This document shows, piece after piece, positions 49,424-58,440 of a DNA stretch of 64,000 nucleotides (positions within the stretch are counted from its first letter, which is position 1; each line of letters starts with the position of its first letter). Location: the NCBI GenBank assembly GCA_003281605.1, contig QCBM01000003.1:124001-188000 (forward strand). Direction: 5' to 3'. This DNA comes from Prochlorococcus sp. AG-347-I06. GTDB lineage: Bacteria; Cyanobacteriota; Cyanobacteriia; PCC-6307; Cyanobiaceae. A program made the position numbers and the translations under genes. The notes under the pieces are model-generated. The model did not search any database. It had not been told where the DNA came from and saw only the letters and a program-made list of their open reading frames with translations.

Positions 49424-50569
49424 TTGGATAGCAACAAACTAATTTTAAAACCAGGATTAGAGGGTGTCCCAGTTACTAATTCATCCATATGTGATATTGA
49501 CGGCAACAAAGGTAAATTATTGTACAGAGGCTATTCCATTGAGGAACTATCCCAAAAAAGCAGTTTTTTAGAAACCGCTTACCTATTGATTTGGGGTGAA
49601 TTGCCCACAGCTATTCAACTAAGAGATTTCGAACAAGAAGTCCAGATGCATCGAAGGTTAAGTTTTAGAGTTAGAGATATGATGAAATGTTTCCCTGCAA
49701 CTGGTCATCCTATGGATGCTCTTCAATCTAGTGCAGCTTCTTTGGGGCTCTTCTATTCGCGTAGAGCAATAGATGATCCTAATTACATCTACAACGCAGT
49801 CATAAGACTAATAGCAAAAATACCCACAATGATTGCAGCGTTCCAACTTATTAGAAAAGGACAAGACCCAATTCAACCTAGAGATGATCTAACTTACTCA
49901 TCAAATTTTCTTTACATGTTGACTGAAAAAGAACAAGATCCTATAGCCGCAAAAGTTTTTGATAGGTGCTTAATTCTACATGCCGAACATAGTTTAAACG
50001 CAAGTACATTTAGCGCTAGAGTGACTGCAAGTACTCTTACAGATCCATATGCTGTCATCGCCTCTGCAGTAGGAACCTTAGCTGGCCCATTGCATGGAGG
50101 AGCAAACGAAGATGTAATTGCGATGTTAGAAGAGATTAAAACCCCAGAAAATACTGGGTCTTTTTTAGATAATGCAATAAAAAATAAAAGTAAGATAATG
50201 GGCTTTGGCCACAGAGAATATAAAGTCAAAGATCCCAGAGCAATAATTCTTCAAAAACTTGCCGAAGAACTATTTATTAGATTTGGAGCAGATGAAATGT
50301 ATGAAGTTGCTAAATCACTTGAGGCAGAGGCAATACCAAGACTTGGACCTAAGGGTATATTCCCTAACGTGGATTTTTATTCTGGCCTTGTTTATAGAAA
50401 ACTTGGTATTCCTCGTGATTTATTTACTCCAATTTTTGCCATATCTAGAGTAGCTGGTTGGTTAGCTCATTGGAGAGAGCAACTTGGAGCAAATAGAATT
50501 TTCAGACCATCGCAAATCTATACAGGTTCAGCACCAAGAGATTGGATCAGCTTAGAAAGTAGAGAATAA
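49424..50569 (+). CDS. gltA: Citrate synthase
   Basis: A 381-residue citrate synthase condensing oxaloacetate and acetyl-CoA, the entry to 2-oxoglutarate for nitrogen assimilation. LKPGLEGVP, LLYRGYSIEEL, the catalytic histidine segments LHAEHSLNAST and GPLHGGANED, GFGHREYK and the aspartate in NVDFYSGLVY are clear. It begins with TTG at 49424, as no suitable ATG exists. It is 75 bases upstream of ndhA. Confidence 0.96.
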   Translation: MDSNKLILKPGLEGVPVTNSSICDIDGNKGKLLYRGYSIEELSQKSSFLETAYLLIWGELPTAIQLRDFEQEVQMHRRLSFRVRDMMKCFPATGHPMDALQSSAASLGLFYSRRAIDDPNYIYNAVIRLIAKIPTMIAAFQLIRKGQDPIQPRDDLTYSSNFLYMLTEKEQDPIAAKVFDRCLILHAEHSLNASTFSARVTASTLTDPYAVIASAVGTLAGPLHGGANEDVIAMLEEIKTPENTGSFLDNAIKNKSKIMGFGHREYKVKDPRAIILQKLAEELFIRFGADEMYEVAKSLEAEAIPRLGPKGIFPNVDFYSGLVYRKLGIPRDLFTPIFAISRVAGWLAHWREQLGANRIFRPSQIYTGSAPRDWISLESRE

Positions 50570-50644
50570 TATTTGCAGCTTTTCATAAAAAACACACATA
50601 TTGTTTGTGAAGAGTTAATCTATTAAGTAAATAACATAAAAATT

Positions 50645-51763
50645 TTGGAATACGGATTAGATCTCGAATATAGTTTTAATGAATTCTTAAAAGGTTTTGG
50701 CCTTTCCAGCGAAATCGCTCATATAATATGGCTCCCTCTTCCTATGCTTTTGGTTTTGGTAGCGGCAGTTGTTGGCGTTTTAGTAACAGTTTGGCTTGAA
50801 AGAAAAATATCTGCTGCTGCTCAACAAAGAATAGGTCCAGAATATGCTGGAGCGCTCGGCGTCCTCCAACCAATTGCAGATGGTCTTAAGTTACTTGTCA
50901 AAGAAGATATTATTCCTGCCAAAGCGGATGGGGTTCTCTTCACTGCAGGACCTATATTAGTTCTTGTCCCAGTGATTCTGTCCTGGCTAATTGTTCCTTT
51001 TGGACAAAACCTTTTAATAAGTAACGTTGGCATTGGAATTTTCCTATGGATTGCTTTAAGCAGTATTCAGCCAATTGGCCTTCTTATGAGCGGATACGCA
51101 TCAAATAATAAGTATTCCTTATTAGGAGGTTTAAGAGCAGCGGCTCAGTCAATAAGTTATGAAATTCCTTTAGCTTTATCTGTACTTGCTATCGTACTAA
51201 TGACAAATTCTTTGAGTACTGTTGACATTGTCAACCAACAAAGTGGTGCTGGAATCCTAAGTTGGAATATATGGAGACAACCAGTTGGTTTTATAGTCTT
51301 TTGGATTTGTGCTCTTGCAGAGTGTGAGAGACTTCCGTTTGACTTACCCGAAGCTGAAGAAGAATTAGTTGCGGGATATCAAACTGAATATGCAGGGATG
51401 AAATTCGCATTGTTCTACCTGGGTAGTTACATTAATTTAATTCTTTCCGCTTTATTAGTATCAATACTTTATTTGGGAGGATGGGGTTTTCCTATTCCAG
51501 TTGAATTAATAGCTAAGTTTCTTAATTTACCTATTAATGCTCCCTTTATTCAGGTTTTCACTGCATCAATAGGAATTGTAATGACTGTACTGAAAGCATA
51601 TCTTTTAGTTTTTATTGCAATATTATTACGTTGGACAACTCCTAGAGTAAGAATTGATCAACTCTTAGATCTAGGATGGAAGTTTCTTCTGCCAATTTCT
51701 CTTGCTAATCTTTTGATAACAGCAGGATTAAAACTTGCTTTTCCGCAATTCTTTGGTGGTTAA
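50645..51763 (+). CDS. ndhA: NDH-1 subunit NdhA
   Basis: A 372-residue membrane subunit (NuoH type) with about eight transmembrane helices, which forms part of the quinone chamber. Motifs include [36 protein letters not shown] and the [22 protein letters not shown] loop, split across the cytoplasmic face. TTG at 50645 is the start. It leads the cluster ndhA-I-G-E. Confidence 0.98.
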   Translation: MEYGLDLEYSFNEFLKGFGLSSEIAHIIWLPLPMLLVLVAAVVGVLVTVWLERKISAAAQQRIGPEYAGALGVLQPIADGLKLLVKEDIIPAKADGVLFTAGPILVLVPVILSWLIVPFGQNLLISNVGIGIFLWIALSSIQPIGLLMSGYASNNKYSLLGGLRAAAQSISYEIPLALSVLAIVLMTNSLSTVDIVNQQSGAGILSWNIWRQPVGFIVFWICALAECERLPFDLPEAEEELVAGYQTEYAGMKFALFYLGSYINLILSALLVSILYLGGWGFPIPVELIAKFLNLPINAPFIQVFTASIGIVMTVLKAYLLVFIAILLRWTTPRVRIDQLLDLGWKFLLPISLANLLITAGLKLAFPQFFGG

Positions 51764-51831
51764 ATTTAAGTAAAAATACTTAAATTCAAAATTATTCCAC
51801 TAAAATAAAACAACTAAGTAAATTTTTCGAA

Positions 51832-52458
51832 ATGAACAATTTCCTTCAACAAATAAATAGCTATATCAAAGAAGCATTTAATGCTGGCAAATATTTATAT
51901 AATGGTTTATCGGTAACTTTTGATCATCTTCGAAGAAGACCTGTTACTGTTCAATATCCATATGAAAAATTAATACCTTCTGAGAGATATAGAGGAAGGA
52001 TACATTATGAATTTGATAAATGTATTGCTTGCGAAGTTTGTGTGAGAGTATGTCCCATAAATCTCCCAGTAGTTGATTGGGTAATGAATAAAGAAACCAA
52101 AAAAAAGGAACTTAGAAATTATTCAATAGATTTTGGAGTTTGTATTTTTTGCGGAAATTGTGTTGAATATTGCCCAACTAATTGTCTGTCAATGACCGAA
52201 GAATATGAATTAGCTACTTTTGACAGACACAATTTAAATTTCGATAATGTCGCACTTGGCAGACTACCCACAAATGTTACAACAGATCCTTCAGTTAAAC
52301 CTCTAAGAGAACTTGCCTATCTTCCTAAAGGTGTCATGGACCCTCATGAAATCCCAGCTTCAGATGCAAGAGTTGGTAAATTACCGGAAGAAGTTTATGA
52401 TTGGATGAGGCCTGAATCCAATGAAAATAAAGATAATTTTTCTAAACCAACTAATTAA
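51832..52458 (+). CDS. ndhI: NDH-1 iron-sulfur subunit NdhI
   Basis: A 208-residue ferredoxin-like subunit with two 4Fe-4S motifs: C64-C67-C70 with C74, and C104-C107-C110 with C114. They carry electrons toward plastoquinone. The C-terminal region beyond residue 150 is the extension usual in cyanobacterial NdhI. It lies between ndhA and ndhG with spacings of 68 and 13 bases. Confidence 0.98.
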   Translation: MNNFLQQINSYIKEAFNAGKYLYNGLSVTFDHLRRRPVTVQYPYEKLIPSERYRGRIHYEFDKCIACEVCVRVCPINLPVVDWVMNKETKKKELRNYSIDFGVCIFCGNCVEYCPTNCLSMTEEYELATFDRHNLNFDNVALGRLPTNVTTDPSVKPLRELAYLPKGVMDPHEIPASDARVGKLPEEVYDWMRPESNENKDNFSKPTN

Positions 52459-52471
52459 TTCACATTAATTT

Positions 52472-53071
52472 ATGTCAATTGCCATAACAACACAATTTAT
52501 TTGTTTTACAGTTTTATCTTTAGTTGTCATTATTGGAGCACTTGGTGTTGTGTTGCTCGAAAGTATTGTTTATTCAGCATTTCTGCTTGGTGGAGTTTTC
52601 ATGAGTGTTGCAGGATTATATCTTCTATTAAATGCAAGTTTTGTTGCTGCAGCTCAAGTTTTAGTTTATGTGGGTGCAGTGAATGTATTAATAATTTTTG
52701 CAATAATGCTAGTCAATAAAAAAGAAGATTTAAAGCCTATTGATGACATTAAATCGAGAAGAGTTATATCAACATCGATATGTTTAACCCTTCTAAGCCT
52801 CTTAATAAGAGTTGACTTGACAAATGTATGGAGCCTATCCAGTCCTCAAAACTCCATTGGAGAAGAATCAACTATTAGGATTGGTGAACATCTTTTTAGT
52901 GATTATTTACTCCCATTTGAAGTAGCTTCAGTCTTACTTTTAATGGCTATGATTGGGGCTATTGTTTTAGCTAGAAGAGATGTAATGAGCAAAGATATTT
53001 CGACAGGACTACCTGTTGATCAAGAGTTAATTGAAAAATCATCAGAACCATTACTTACAAATAAAAATTAA
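52472..53071 (+). CDS. ndhG: NDH-1 subunit NdhG
   Basis: A 199-residue membrane subunit (NuoJ type) with five hydrophobic helices. The conserved third helix is visible in VAAAQVLVYVGAVNVLIIFA. It forms part of the membrane arm next to NdhE. It precedes ndhE by 18 bases. Confidence 0.97.
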   Translation: MSIAITTQFICFTVLSLVVIIGALGVVLLESIVYSAFLLGGVFMSVAGLYLLLNASFVAAAQVLVYVGAVNVLIIFAIMLVNKKEDLKPIDDIKSRRVISTSICLTLLSLLIRVDLTNVWSLSSPQNSIGEESTIRIGEHLFSDYLLPFEVASVLLLMAMIGAIVLARRDVMSKDISTGLPVDQELIEKSSEPLLTNKN

Positions 53072-53089
53072 CCTTTTGATTTTCTTATT

Positions 53090-53410
53090 ATGAATTTAGA
53101 ATCAATTCCTCTTCAAGCTTTTTTAATAGTTTCTTCAGCACTATTTTGCATTGGTATTTGGGGATTATTAAATAGCAGAAATGCGGTCAGAGTTCTTATG
53201 AGTATTGAGTTAATGCTGAATGCGGTAAATATAAACTTGATGGCGTTTTCTTCTTATATTGATAATAATTTAATTCAAGGTCAAGTTTTTACAATTTTTG
53301 TGATTACTGTTGCTGCCGCAGAAGCAGCCGTTGGATTAGCTATATTGTTATCTCTTTATAGGAACAGGGTGACTGTAGATATGGAAAGTTTTAATTTATT
53401 AAAATGGTAA
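53090..53410 (+). CDS. ndhE: NDH-1 subunit NdhE
   Basis: A 106-residue membrane subunit (NuoK type) with three helices. The conserved glutamates lie in [14 protein letters not shown] and [14 protein letters not shown], residues linked to proton transfer in the family. It ends the ndhA-I-G-E cluster, and nadK follows after 9 bases. Confidence 0.97.
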   Translation: MNLESIPLQAFLIVSSALFCIGIWGLLNSRNAVRVLMSIELMLNAVNINLMAFSSYIDNNLIQGQVFTIFVITVAAAEAAVGLAILLSLYRNRVTVDMESFNLLKW

Positions 53411-53419
53411 AAGCATTAA

Positions 53420-54331
53420 ATGAAACTTTCATTAGTGCTCATCATATATCGTTCAGATAGTTCTATAGCTCTAGAGGCTTCAAAATTCTGTGAAGAAGTT
53501 CTTAAAGCAAAAAATATTAAATCAAACAGGATTGAAAGTGATTTTCATAAAGATGAAATTAAAAAATATCTTTCTAATTCAGAATCACAACCAAATATTG
53601 GCATAGTTCTTGGTGGAGATGGAACCTTCCTAAAATGTGCAAATGCTTTAGCTGATTATGATATTCCTTTGTTGAGCATAAATATTGGTGGAAATCTAGG
53701 TTTTCTTACTCAAGAAAAAGATTTTTTGTTTGATAAATCTTTTATTGAAATACTTGAAAAAGAAGAATATATAATTGATTTTCGTAATAGATTAAATTGT
53801 AATGTTTGTATTAATGGGACAATTTCTGAGAAAAAGATCATAAAAAGTTTCGATGCTTTAAATGATTTTTATTTTAAATCTGTTGAAGAAGATATTTCTC
53901 CAACCAACCAAATACAAATTGAAATAGATAACGAGAAGGTGAACGAATATAAAGGCGATGGATTAATTATATCTACATCAACTGGCTCAACAGCCTACTC
54001 AATGGCTGCAGGGGGGCCAATAGTGCATCCTAGTATTGATGCAATGATAATTAACCCTATATGCCCGATGAGTTTGGCTAGTAGACCAATAGTTATACCT
54101 AATACAAGTAAGGTAATAATCAAACCTGTAAAAAAAAGTAAAGGAGAAATTAAATTATGGAGAGATGGTTCAAAATGTATGACCATCAAAGAAAATTATT
54201 ATTGTGAGATCAAAAAAGGGCAATCACCCTGCAAAATAATAAAATTTAAAAAAAGCACTAATTATTACAATACCCTAATTAAAAAACTAGATTGGAAAGG
54301 TGATTTATCTCAAAAAAATCCAAAACATTAA
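53420..54331 (+). CDS. nadK: NAD kinase
   Basis: A 303-residue NAD kinase producing NADP. The GGDGT nucleotide motif is at 65-69, with [31 protein letters not shown] and the C-terminal binding strands. Co-transcription with NDH-1 genes links pyridine-nucleotide supply with electron transport. Its stop directly abuts the ATG of the CYTH gene with no spacer. Confidence 0.95.
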   Translation: MKLSLVLIIYRSDSSIALEASKFCEEVLKAKNIKSNRIESDFHKDEIKKYLSNSESQPNIGIVLGGDGTFLKCANALADYDIPLLSINIGGNLGFLTQEKDFLFDKSFIEILEKEEYIIDFRNRLNCNVCINGTISEKKIIKSFDALNDFYFKSVEEDISPTNQIQIEIDNEKVNEYKGDGLIISTSTGSTAYSMAAGGPIVHPSIDAMIINPICPMSLASRPIVIPNTSKVIIKPVKKSKGEIKLWRDGSKCMTIKENYYCEIKKGQSPCKIIKFKKSTNYYNTLIKKLDWKGDLSQKNPKH

Positions 54332-54805
54332 ATGGCCTTAGAGATAGAAAGAAGATTTCTTATAAAAAATGATAATTGGAAAGAATTCATAAATAAAAAA
54401 ATTCCTATTGAACAAGGATATTTTTCCAAAAGTTTAGATGGTTGGATAATTAGAATAAGGTTGACAGACAAAAATTCTAAAATTGCACTGAAAAAACATA
54501 TCAAGGGCTTTACTAACTTTGAATTTGAGTACTCCATTCCAAGAAGTGATGCTGAAACAATACTTTCAAATCTTTCAAATACAATTAAAAAAGATAGATT
54601 CTTTTTAGAAATTGAAAAAAAATCTTGGATAATAGATTGCTTTAAAGAAAATAATTATCCTCTTAAAATTGCAGAAATTGAACTTTCCAATGAAAAAGAA
54701 GAGTTATTTCTTCCATCTTTCATTTCAAAAGAAATTACTGGGCTAACCCATTACTCCAATTTCAATCTCGCTAACAATCCTTTTTCAGAGTGGGAAGAAG
54801 ACTAA
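54332..54805 (+). CDS. CYTH-domain protein, probable inorganic triphosphatase
   Basis: A 157-residue CYTH tunnel-fold protein. The N-terminal signature reads EIERRF (residues 4-9), an ExExR version of the usual ExExK. Further basic and acidic strands follow (IRIRLTD, ALKKHIKG, FEFEYSIP, AEIELSNE). Small bacterial CYTH enzymes mostly hydrolyse tripolyphosphate. The product is inferred. It starts on the base after the nadK stop. Confidence 0.87.
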   Translation: MALEIERRFLIKNDNWKEFINKKIPIEQGYFSKSLDGWIIRIRLTDKNSKIALKKHIKGFTNFEFEYSIPRSDAETILSNLSNTIKKDRFFLEIEKKSWIIDCFKENNYPLKIAEIELSNEKEELFLPSFISKEITGLTHYSNFNLANNPFSEWEED

Positions 54806-54889
54806 CTAACAACTTTCAAAATTAATTAGTCAAAGGAGCCTCTGATACTTTATATTTTCTTTATATTTAAGAAAAGTTTTTTACACCAG

Positions 54890-55078
54890 ATGTATGGTCT
54901 TTACGACAAAGAAGGAATATTGAGATTTGTTGATTCAGACAAGGATGCATGTATTGCATATGCTGAACTCTTCGAATTAGATTCTACAAATTATTGTCTA
55001 ATGGATTTGGTTAATAATACAAAAAAAGTAAATGGTAAGACTAATCTTGATCAGAGTCTGGGAGTGTACAACAATTAA
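54890..55078 (+). CDS. Small conserved protein of unknown function
   Basis: A 62-residue acidic protein (MYGLYDKEGILRFVDSDKDA...) with no membrane segment or named domain. The opening looks like a compact beta hairpin followed by a helix with two cysteines (residues 23 and 39). Its last 38 bases overlap the 3' end of the convergent PedR-like gene in antisense. Coding-like composition and a full-length frame in a genome with little spare DNA support it, but evidence is modest. Confidence 0.65.
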   Translation: MYGLYDKEGILRFVDSDKDACIAYAELFELDSTNYCLMDLVNNTKKVNGKTNLDQSLGVYNN

Positions 55079-55319
55079 ATCCATCTCTACAAATCTTACC
55101 GTTGTCCATTGCCCAATTCAAAAGTGCTACTCTGTTTTTAGATCCAGTTTTTGTAAACATATTACTTACATGATTATCGACAGTTCTTTTACTAATGGTT
55201 AATTTGACCGCAATTTCTTGATTTGTAAGCCCATCAGCTACGAGATCAATGATTTCCATCTCTCTTGCTGAGAGACCCATCATATCAATGTTGTTTACTT
55301 CTTCTTCAACCATTTGCAT
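55041..55319 (-). CDS. pedR: Stand-alone LuxR-type regulator, PedR-like
   Basis: A 92-residue protein that is essentially one LuxR HTH (about 15-75; LSAREMEIIDLVADGLTNQEIA) with no receiver domain. The C-terminal tail has cysteines at 77, 83 and 84. Size, lack of a receiver and a C-terminal cysteine tail match PedR of Synechocystis, whose activity follows photosynthetic electron flow through thioredoxin. Orthology is inferred from memory of that family. It diverges from metF across 77 bases. Confidence 0.78.
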   Translation of the reverse strand: MQMVEEEVNNIDMMGLSAREMEIIDLVADGLTNQEIAVKLTISKRTVDNHVSNMFTKTGSKNRVALLNWAMDNGKICRDGFNCCTLPDSDQD

Positions 55320-55396
55320 TTAAACAGTTCCTTTTTTATATTAATTAAGTTTAGCAATCTCAGTACACTTGTTAACCAACTAGGAAACAAAAGCAA

Positions 55397-56287
55397 TTGA
55401 AATCAAAACTTCAGAAGACTTTAGAAAAAAGATCTAAGGTAATAACGGCAGAGTTAATGCCGCCAAGAGGTGGAAGCCCCATAAGATCTCTTAAGATAGC
55501 ACAACTTTTGAAAGATAAGGTACATGCTGTTAACATTACTGATGGAAGCAGAGCTGTAATGAGAATGTGCAGCTTGGCAATGTCCAAACTATTACTGGAT
55601 AATGGGATAGAACCAGTAATGCAAATTTCTTGCAGGGATCGTAATAAAATTGCTTTACAATCAGACATTCTGGGAGCAAATGCTTTAGGAATTAGAAACA
55701 TTTTGTGCATTACTGGTGATTCAGTAAAAGCTGGGGATCAGCATGACGCCAAAGCCGTACACGAGTTTGAGTCAGTTAGATTGCTTCAACAAATTCAGGC
55801 TTTCAATAAAGGACTTGATCCTACTCTAGGAGAACTTTCCGATAAAAAAACATTTATTTTTGCAGGTGCTGCTGCTGATCCTAGTTGTAGAAATAAAAGC
55901 AGTTTAAAAAATAGAATGAGAAAGAAAAAGGAAGCTGGAGCAAGATTTATACAAACTCAAATGGTTATGGAAAAAGAAAATTTGATTGAGTTCTGTGAAA
56001 ACATTAGCAATCCTCTTGATATTCCAGTAATTGCTGGTGTATTCCTATTAAAGTCTTACAAAAACGCTCTCTTTATAAACAAATATGTTCCGGGCGCAAA
56101 TATCCCTCAAAATATCTTAAATCGTCTTAAAGATGCAAAAGACCCATTACAAGAGGGTATCAAAATTGCAGCTGAACAAGCTCATGATTTTGTTAATATC
56201 GCAAGTGGTGTTCATCTCATGGCCGTAAAAGCAGAGCATTTAATACCTGAGATTATCGAAAAAGCTGATCTTAGTCTGGAATATTAA
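55397..56287 (+). CDS. metF: 5,10-Methylenetetrahydrofolate reductase
   Basis: A 296-residue FAD enzyme of the MetF family giving 5-methyl-THF for methionine synthesis. ITAELMPPRGG with the catalytic glutamate, VNITDGSRAVMRM, the SCRDRNKIALQSDILG segment and NILCITGDSVKAGD are recognisable. The start is TTG at 55397. Its last 17 bases overlap the convergent nucleotidyltransferase gene. Confidence 0.94.
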   Translation: MKSKLQKTLEKRSKVITAELMPPRGGSPIRSLKIAQLLKDKVHAVNITDGSRAVMRMCSLAMSKLLLDNGIEPVMQISCRDRNKIALQSDILGANALGIRNILCITGDSVKAGDQHDAKAVHEFESVRLLQQIQAFNKGLDPTLGELSDKKTFIFAGAAADPSCRNKSSLKNRMRKKKEAGARFIQTQMVMEKENLIEFCENISNPLDIPVIAGVFLLKSYKNALFINKYVPGANIPQNILNRLKDAKDPLQEGIKIAAEQAHDFVNIASGVHLMAVKAEHLIPEIIEKADLSLEY

Positions 56288-57449
56288 TCAAATCAGTACC
56301 TAATAATTCTGCCATAGCTTTCTGCTGAGGGGATGGCTCAGTCAAGTCAGATCTTCTTGAATCGGCTATTAACCAATCTAAAGATGCATCTTGCAAATCA
56401 AAATGATCTCCGTTTTTCCCAACACAATATTTACCAAAAACTAACTTATCCATTAGTCTTACACCTTTACCAATCTTAGAATAATCAAAAATAATTGAGT
56501 TATCTATAGTTGCCCCCTCGCAAATGCAACAACTTGGTCCAATCATGGAGGGGCCAATAATAGTTGCTCCATCCTCGATCCTAGTCATTCCTCCTATATA
56601 AACAGGTCCGGTAATATTAATCTTTTCCCAGTTAGCCGCTACATTCAAACCAGTAAAAACTCCTGGTTTTATTTCCTTACCTGGTATTTGCACTTGTCTT
56701 ACCTTTCCTTGCAATACATTTCTAATAGCACTCCAATAATCAGGAACTTTTCCAATATCTACCCATTCAAAATCCATTGGTAATGCAAAAAATGGTAAAT
56801 CCATTTCAACAAGTTTAGGAAAAAGATCAGCTCCAATATCAAATTTCTCTGCTGAAGGTATGTAATTAAAAATTTCAGGTTCGAAAAGATAAATACCTGT
56901 ATTTATAGAGTCACTTAAAGCTTGATCAACTGTTGGCTTTTCCTGAAAAGCCTTTATTCTTCCATTTTCATCAGAAACTACTACACCATAACTTGATACT
57001 TGATCTTTAGTTACTTTCTTTGTTATCAAGCTGGCAATAGCTCCCTTCTGCTTATGTTTTTTAACAGCTTGAGTTAAATCTAAATCAACTAAAGCATCAC
57101 CACATAAAACAACAAAAGTTTCATCAAAAAAACTTTGAAAATCCTGAATTTTTTTTAATCCTCCTGCTGATCCCAAAGCATCACCTATTAATTCTCCATC
57201 TTCAATTCTTCCCTCAAAACTATAAGCAATTTCTACTCCAAATCTTTGCCCATCTCTAAAATAATTTTCAATTTCTTCAGCCAGATGTGAAACATTTACC
57301 ATTATTTCCTTAAAGTTATGTTCTCTTAAAAGTTCCAAGAGAAATTCCATAACAGGTTTTTGCAAAATCGGAATCATTGGTTTAGGAATAACATGTGTAA
57401 TAGGCTGAACACGTGTGCCTTTACCAGCCGCAAGTATCATTGCCTTCAT
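56271..57449 (-). CDS. NDP-sugar pyrophosphorylase with left-handed beta-helix domain
   Basis: A 392-residue nucleotidyltransferase. The N-terminal domain (1-235) has MILAAGKGTRVQPIT, KPMIPILQKPVMEF and VLCGDALVDLDL. The C-terminal part (about 255-370) has hexapeptide-like repeats (NVAANWEKINI, GATIIGPSMIG, GATIDNSIIF). This is the layout of mannose-1-phosphate guanylyltransferase or glucose-1-phosphate thymidylyltransferase relatives. The exact sugar cannot be told from sequence reading. Confidence 0.9.
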   Translation of the reverse strand: MKAMILAAGKGTRVQPITHVIPKPMIPILQKPVMEFLLELLREHNFKEIMVNVSHLAEEIENYFRDGQRFGVEIAYSFEGRIEDGELIGDALGSAGGLKKIQDFQSFFDETFVVLCGDALVDLDLTQAVKKHKQKGAIASLITKKVTKDQVSSYGVVVSDENGRIKAFQEKPTVDQALSDSINTGIYLFEPEIFNYIPSAEKFDIGADLFPKLVEMDLPFFALPMDFEWVDIGKVPDYWSAIRNVLQGKVRQVQIPGKEIKPGVFTGLNVAANWEKINITGPVYIGGMTRIEDGATIIGPSMIGPSCCICEGATIDNSIIFDYSKIGKGVRLMDKLVFGKYCVGKNGDHFDLQDASLDWLIADSRRSDLTEPSPQQKAMAELLGTDLINIPD

Positions 57450-57496
57450 AAATACAAAACCATTTTTTAAATTATACGTTATTGCTTATGAAGCTT

Positions 57497-58318
57497 CTAA
57501 GCAGCCGATGAAGAGGCATTACTCACTTCAAGATTTTCTATAGGCAATTGAGCTAATCCACCATCAGGTATTATTCTTTTAATTTGAATTGGACCATATA
57601 AGGAATTAATTTGTTTAATTTCAATTTTGTTTTCAGATGATAAAAATAACAAAGCCCAAAAAACTCCCAAACGATCTTTATCTAAATCATTTTTTACTAC
57701 TGTTTGCCATTTCTTTACTAAATATTCAAAATCTGTCCATTGTAATGCTTTTTCCCATCCATCAATAAATTTCCCTAATGCTTTAGTGGTTTCTGGAAGT
57801 TTCTCGCGATGTGCTAGAGATTTTACTTGAGAAATTAAAGCCTTATCAGAATATTTTTTATTTCTTTTTCTCTTCATGAGCAGAAGATCTTGGGTTTCTA
57901 TAACTTCTGCTATAGACTCTAACTGACTTACAAGTTCCCCTAATGTTGTTGTACGTTTGAGAATTGGTTGTGCAATTGATCTTCTCCTAAGATATTTTTC
58001 AGGAAATTTTGGAATATCAAACTCTTTATCAATCCAATCTTGATCATCCAAGTCAAATTCATCTTCAAAATCAGAAGAATTTTCTTTGAAAACATCAGAT
58101 TCCAAAACCTGAGCCTTAAGATTAACTAGGACGGAGGCCGCAAAAAATGCTTCGCTGGTCTCAGCTAAATCCTTATGATATGAGATTTGATTATTTGAAG
58201 ATTGATTAAAAGGATGGGAGTATTGCTCTAAAAAACTATCAATTACGCTTATTACATCAATATCCCATGGATCAAGCTCACCTTTGCCTGCAGCGTCTTG
58301 GAGAAACTTAATCAACAA
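57497..58318 (-). CDS. scpA: Segregation and condensation protein A
   Basis: A 273-residue ScpA (kleisin) that bridges SMC heads for chromosome organisation. LLIKFLQDAAGKGELDPWDIDVISV and the ETSEAFFAASVLVNLKAQ segments are typical, with the winged-helix C-terminal end KIEIKQINSLYGPIQI. The start is TTG at 58318. In-frame sense codons continue upstream to a TGA at 58387-58385, including a family-like LGPR, without any ATG, GTG or TTG, so the true N terminus is uncertain. Confidence 0.9.
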   Translation of the reverse strand: MLIKFLQDAAGKGELDPWDIDVISVIDSFLEQYSHPFNQSSNNQISYHKDLAETSEAFFAASVLVNLKAQVLESDVFKENSSDFEDEFDLDDQDWIDKEFDIPKFPEKYLRRRSIAQPILKRTTTLGELVSQLESIAEVIETQDLLLMKRKRNKKYSDKALISQVKSLAHREKLPETTKALGKFIDGWEKALQWTDFEYLVKKWQTVVKNDLDKDRLGVFWALLFLSSENKIEIKQINSLYGPIQIKRIIPDGGLAQLPIENLEVSNASSSAA

Positions 58319-58440
58319 TCTAGGACCTAATTGTTGCCTATCAATAGGATTAAAATAAGATATTTTGAAATAGATAAAATCTAATCACAAGATATCTTTT
58401 AATTGATTTAATGCCAAACAATATTGCGTTAATTTAAAAA

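Noticed and set aside
50259-50453. Plus-strand frame inside gltA in another reading frame.
   Set aside because: It is short and hydrophobic, fully nested in a conserved enzyme gene, with no start context.
55341-55384. LexA-box-like AGTACACTTGTTA in the pedR-metF gap.
   Set aside because: It departs from the cyanobacterial LexA consensus at a key position, and neither neighbour is a DNA-damage gene.
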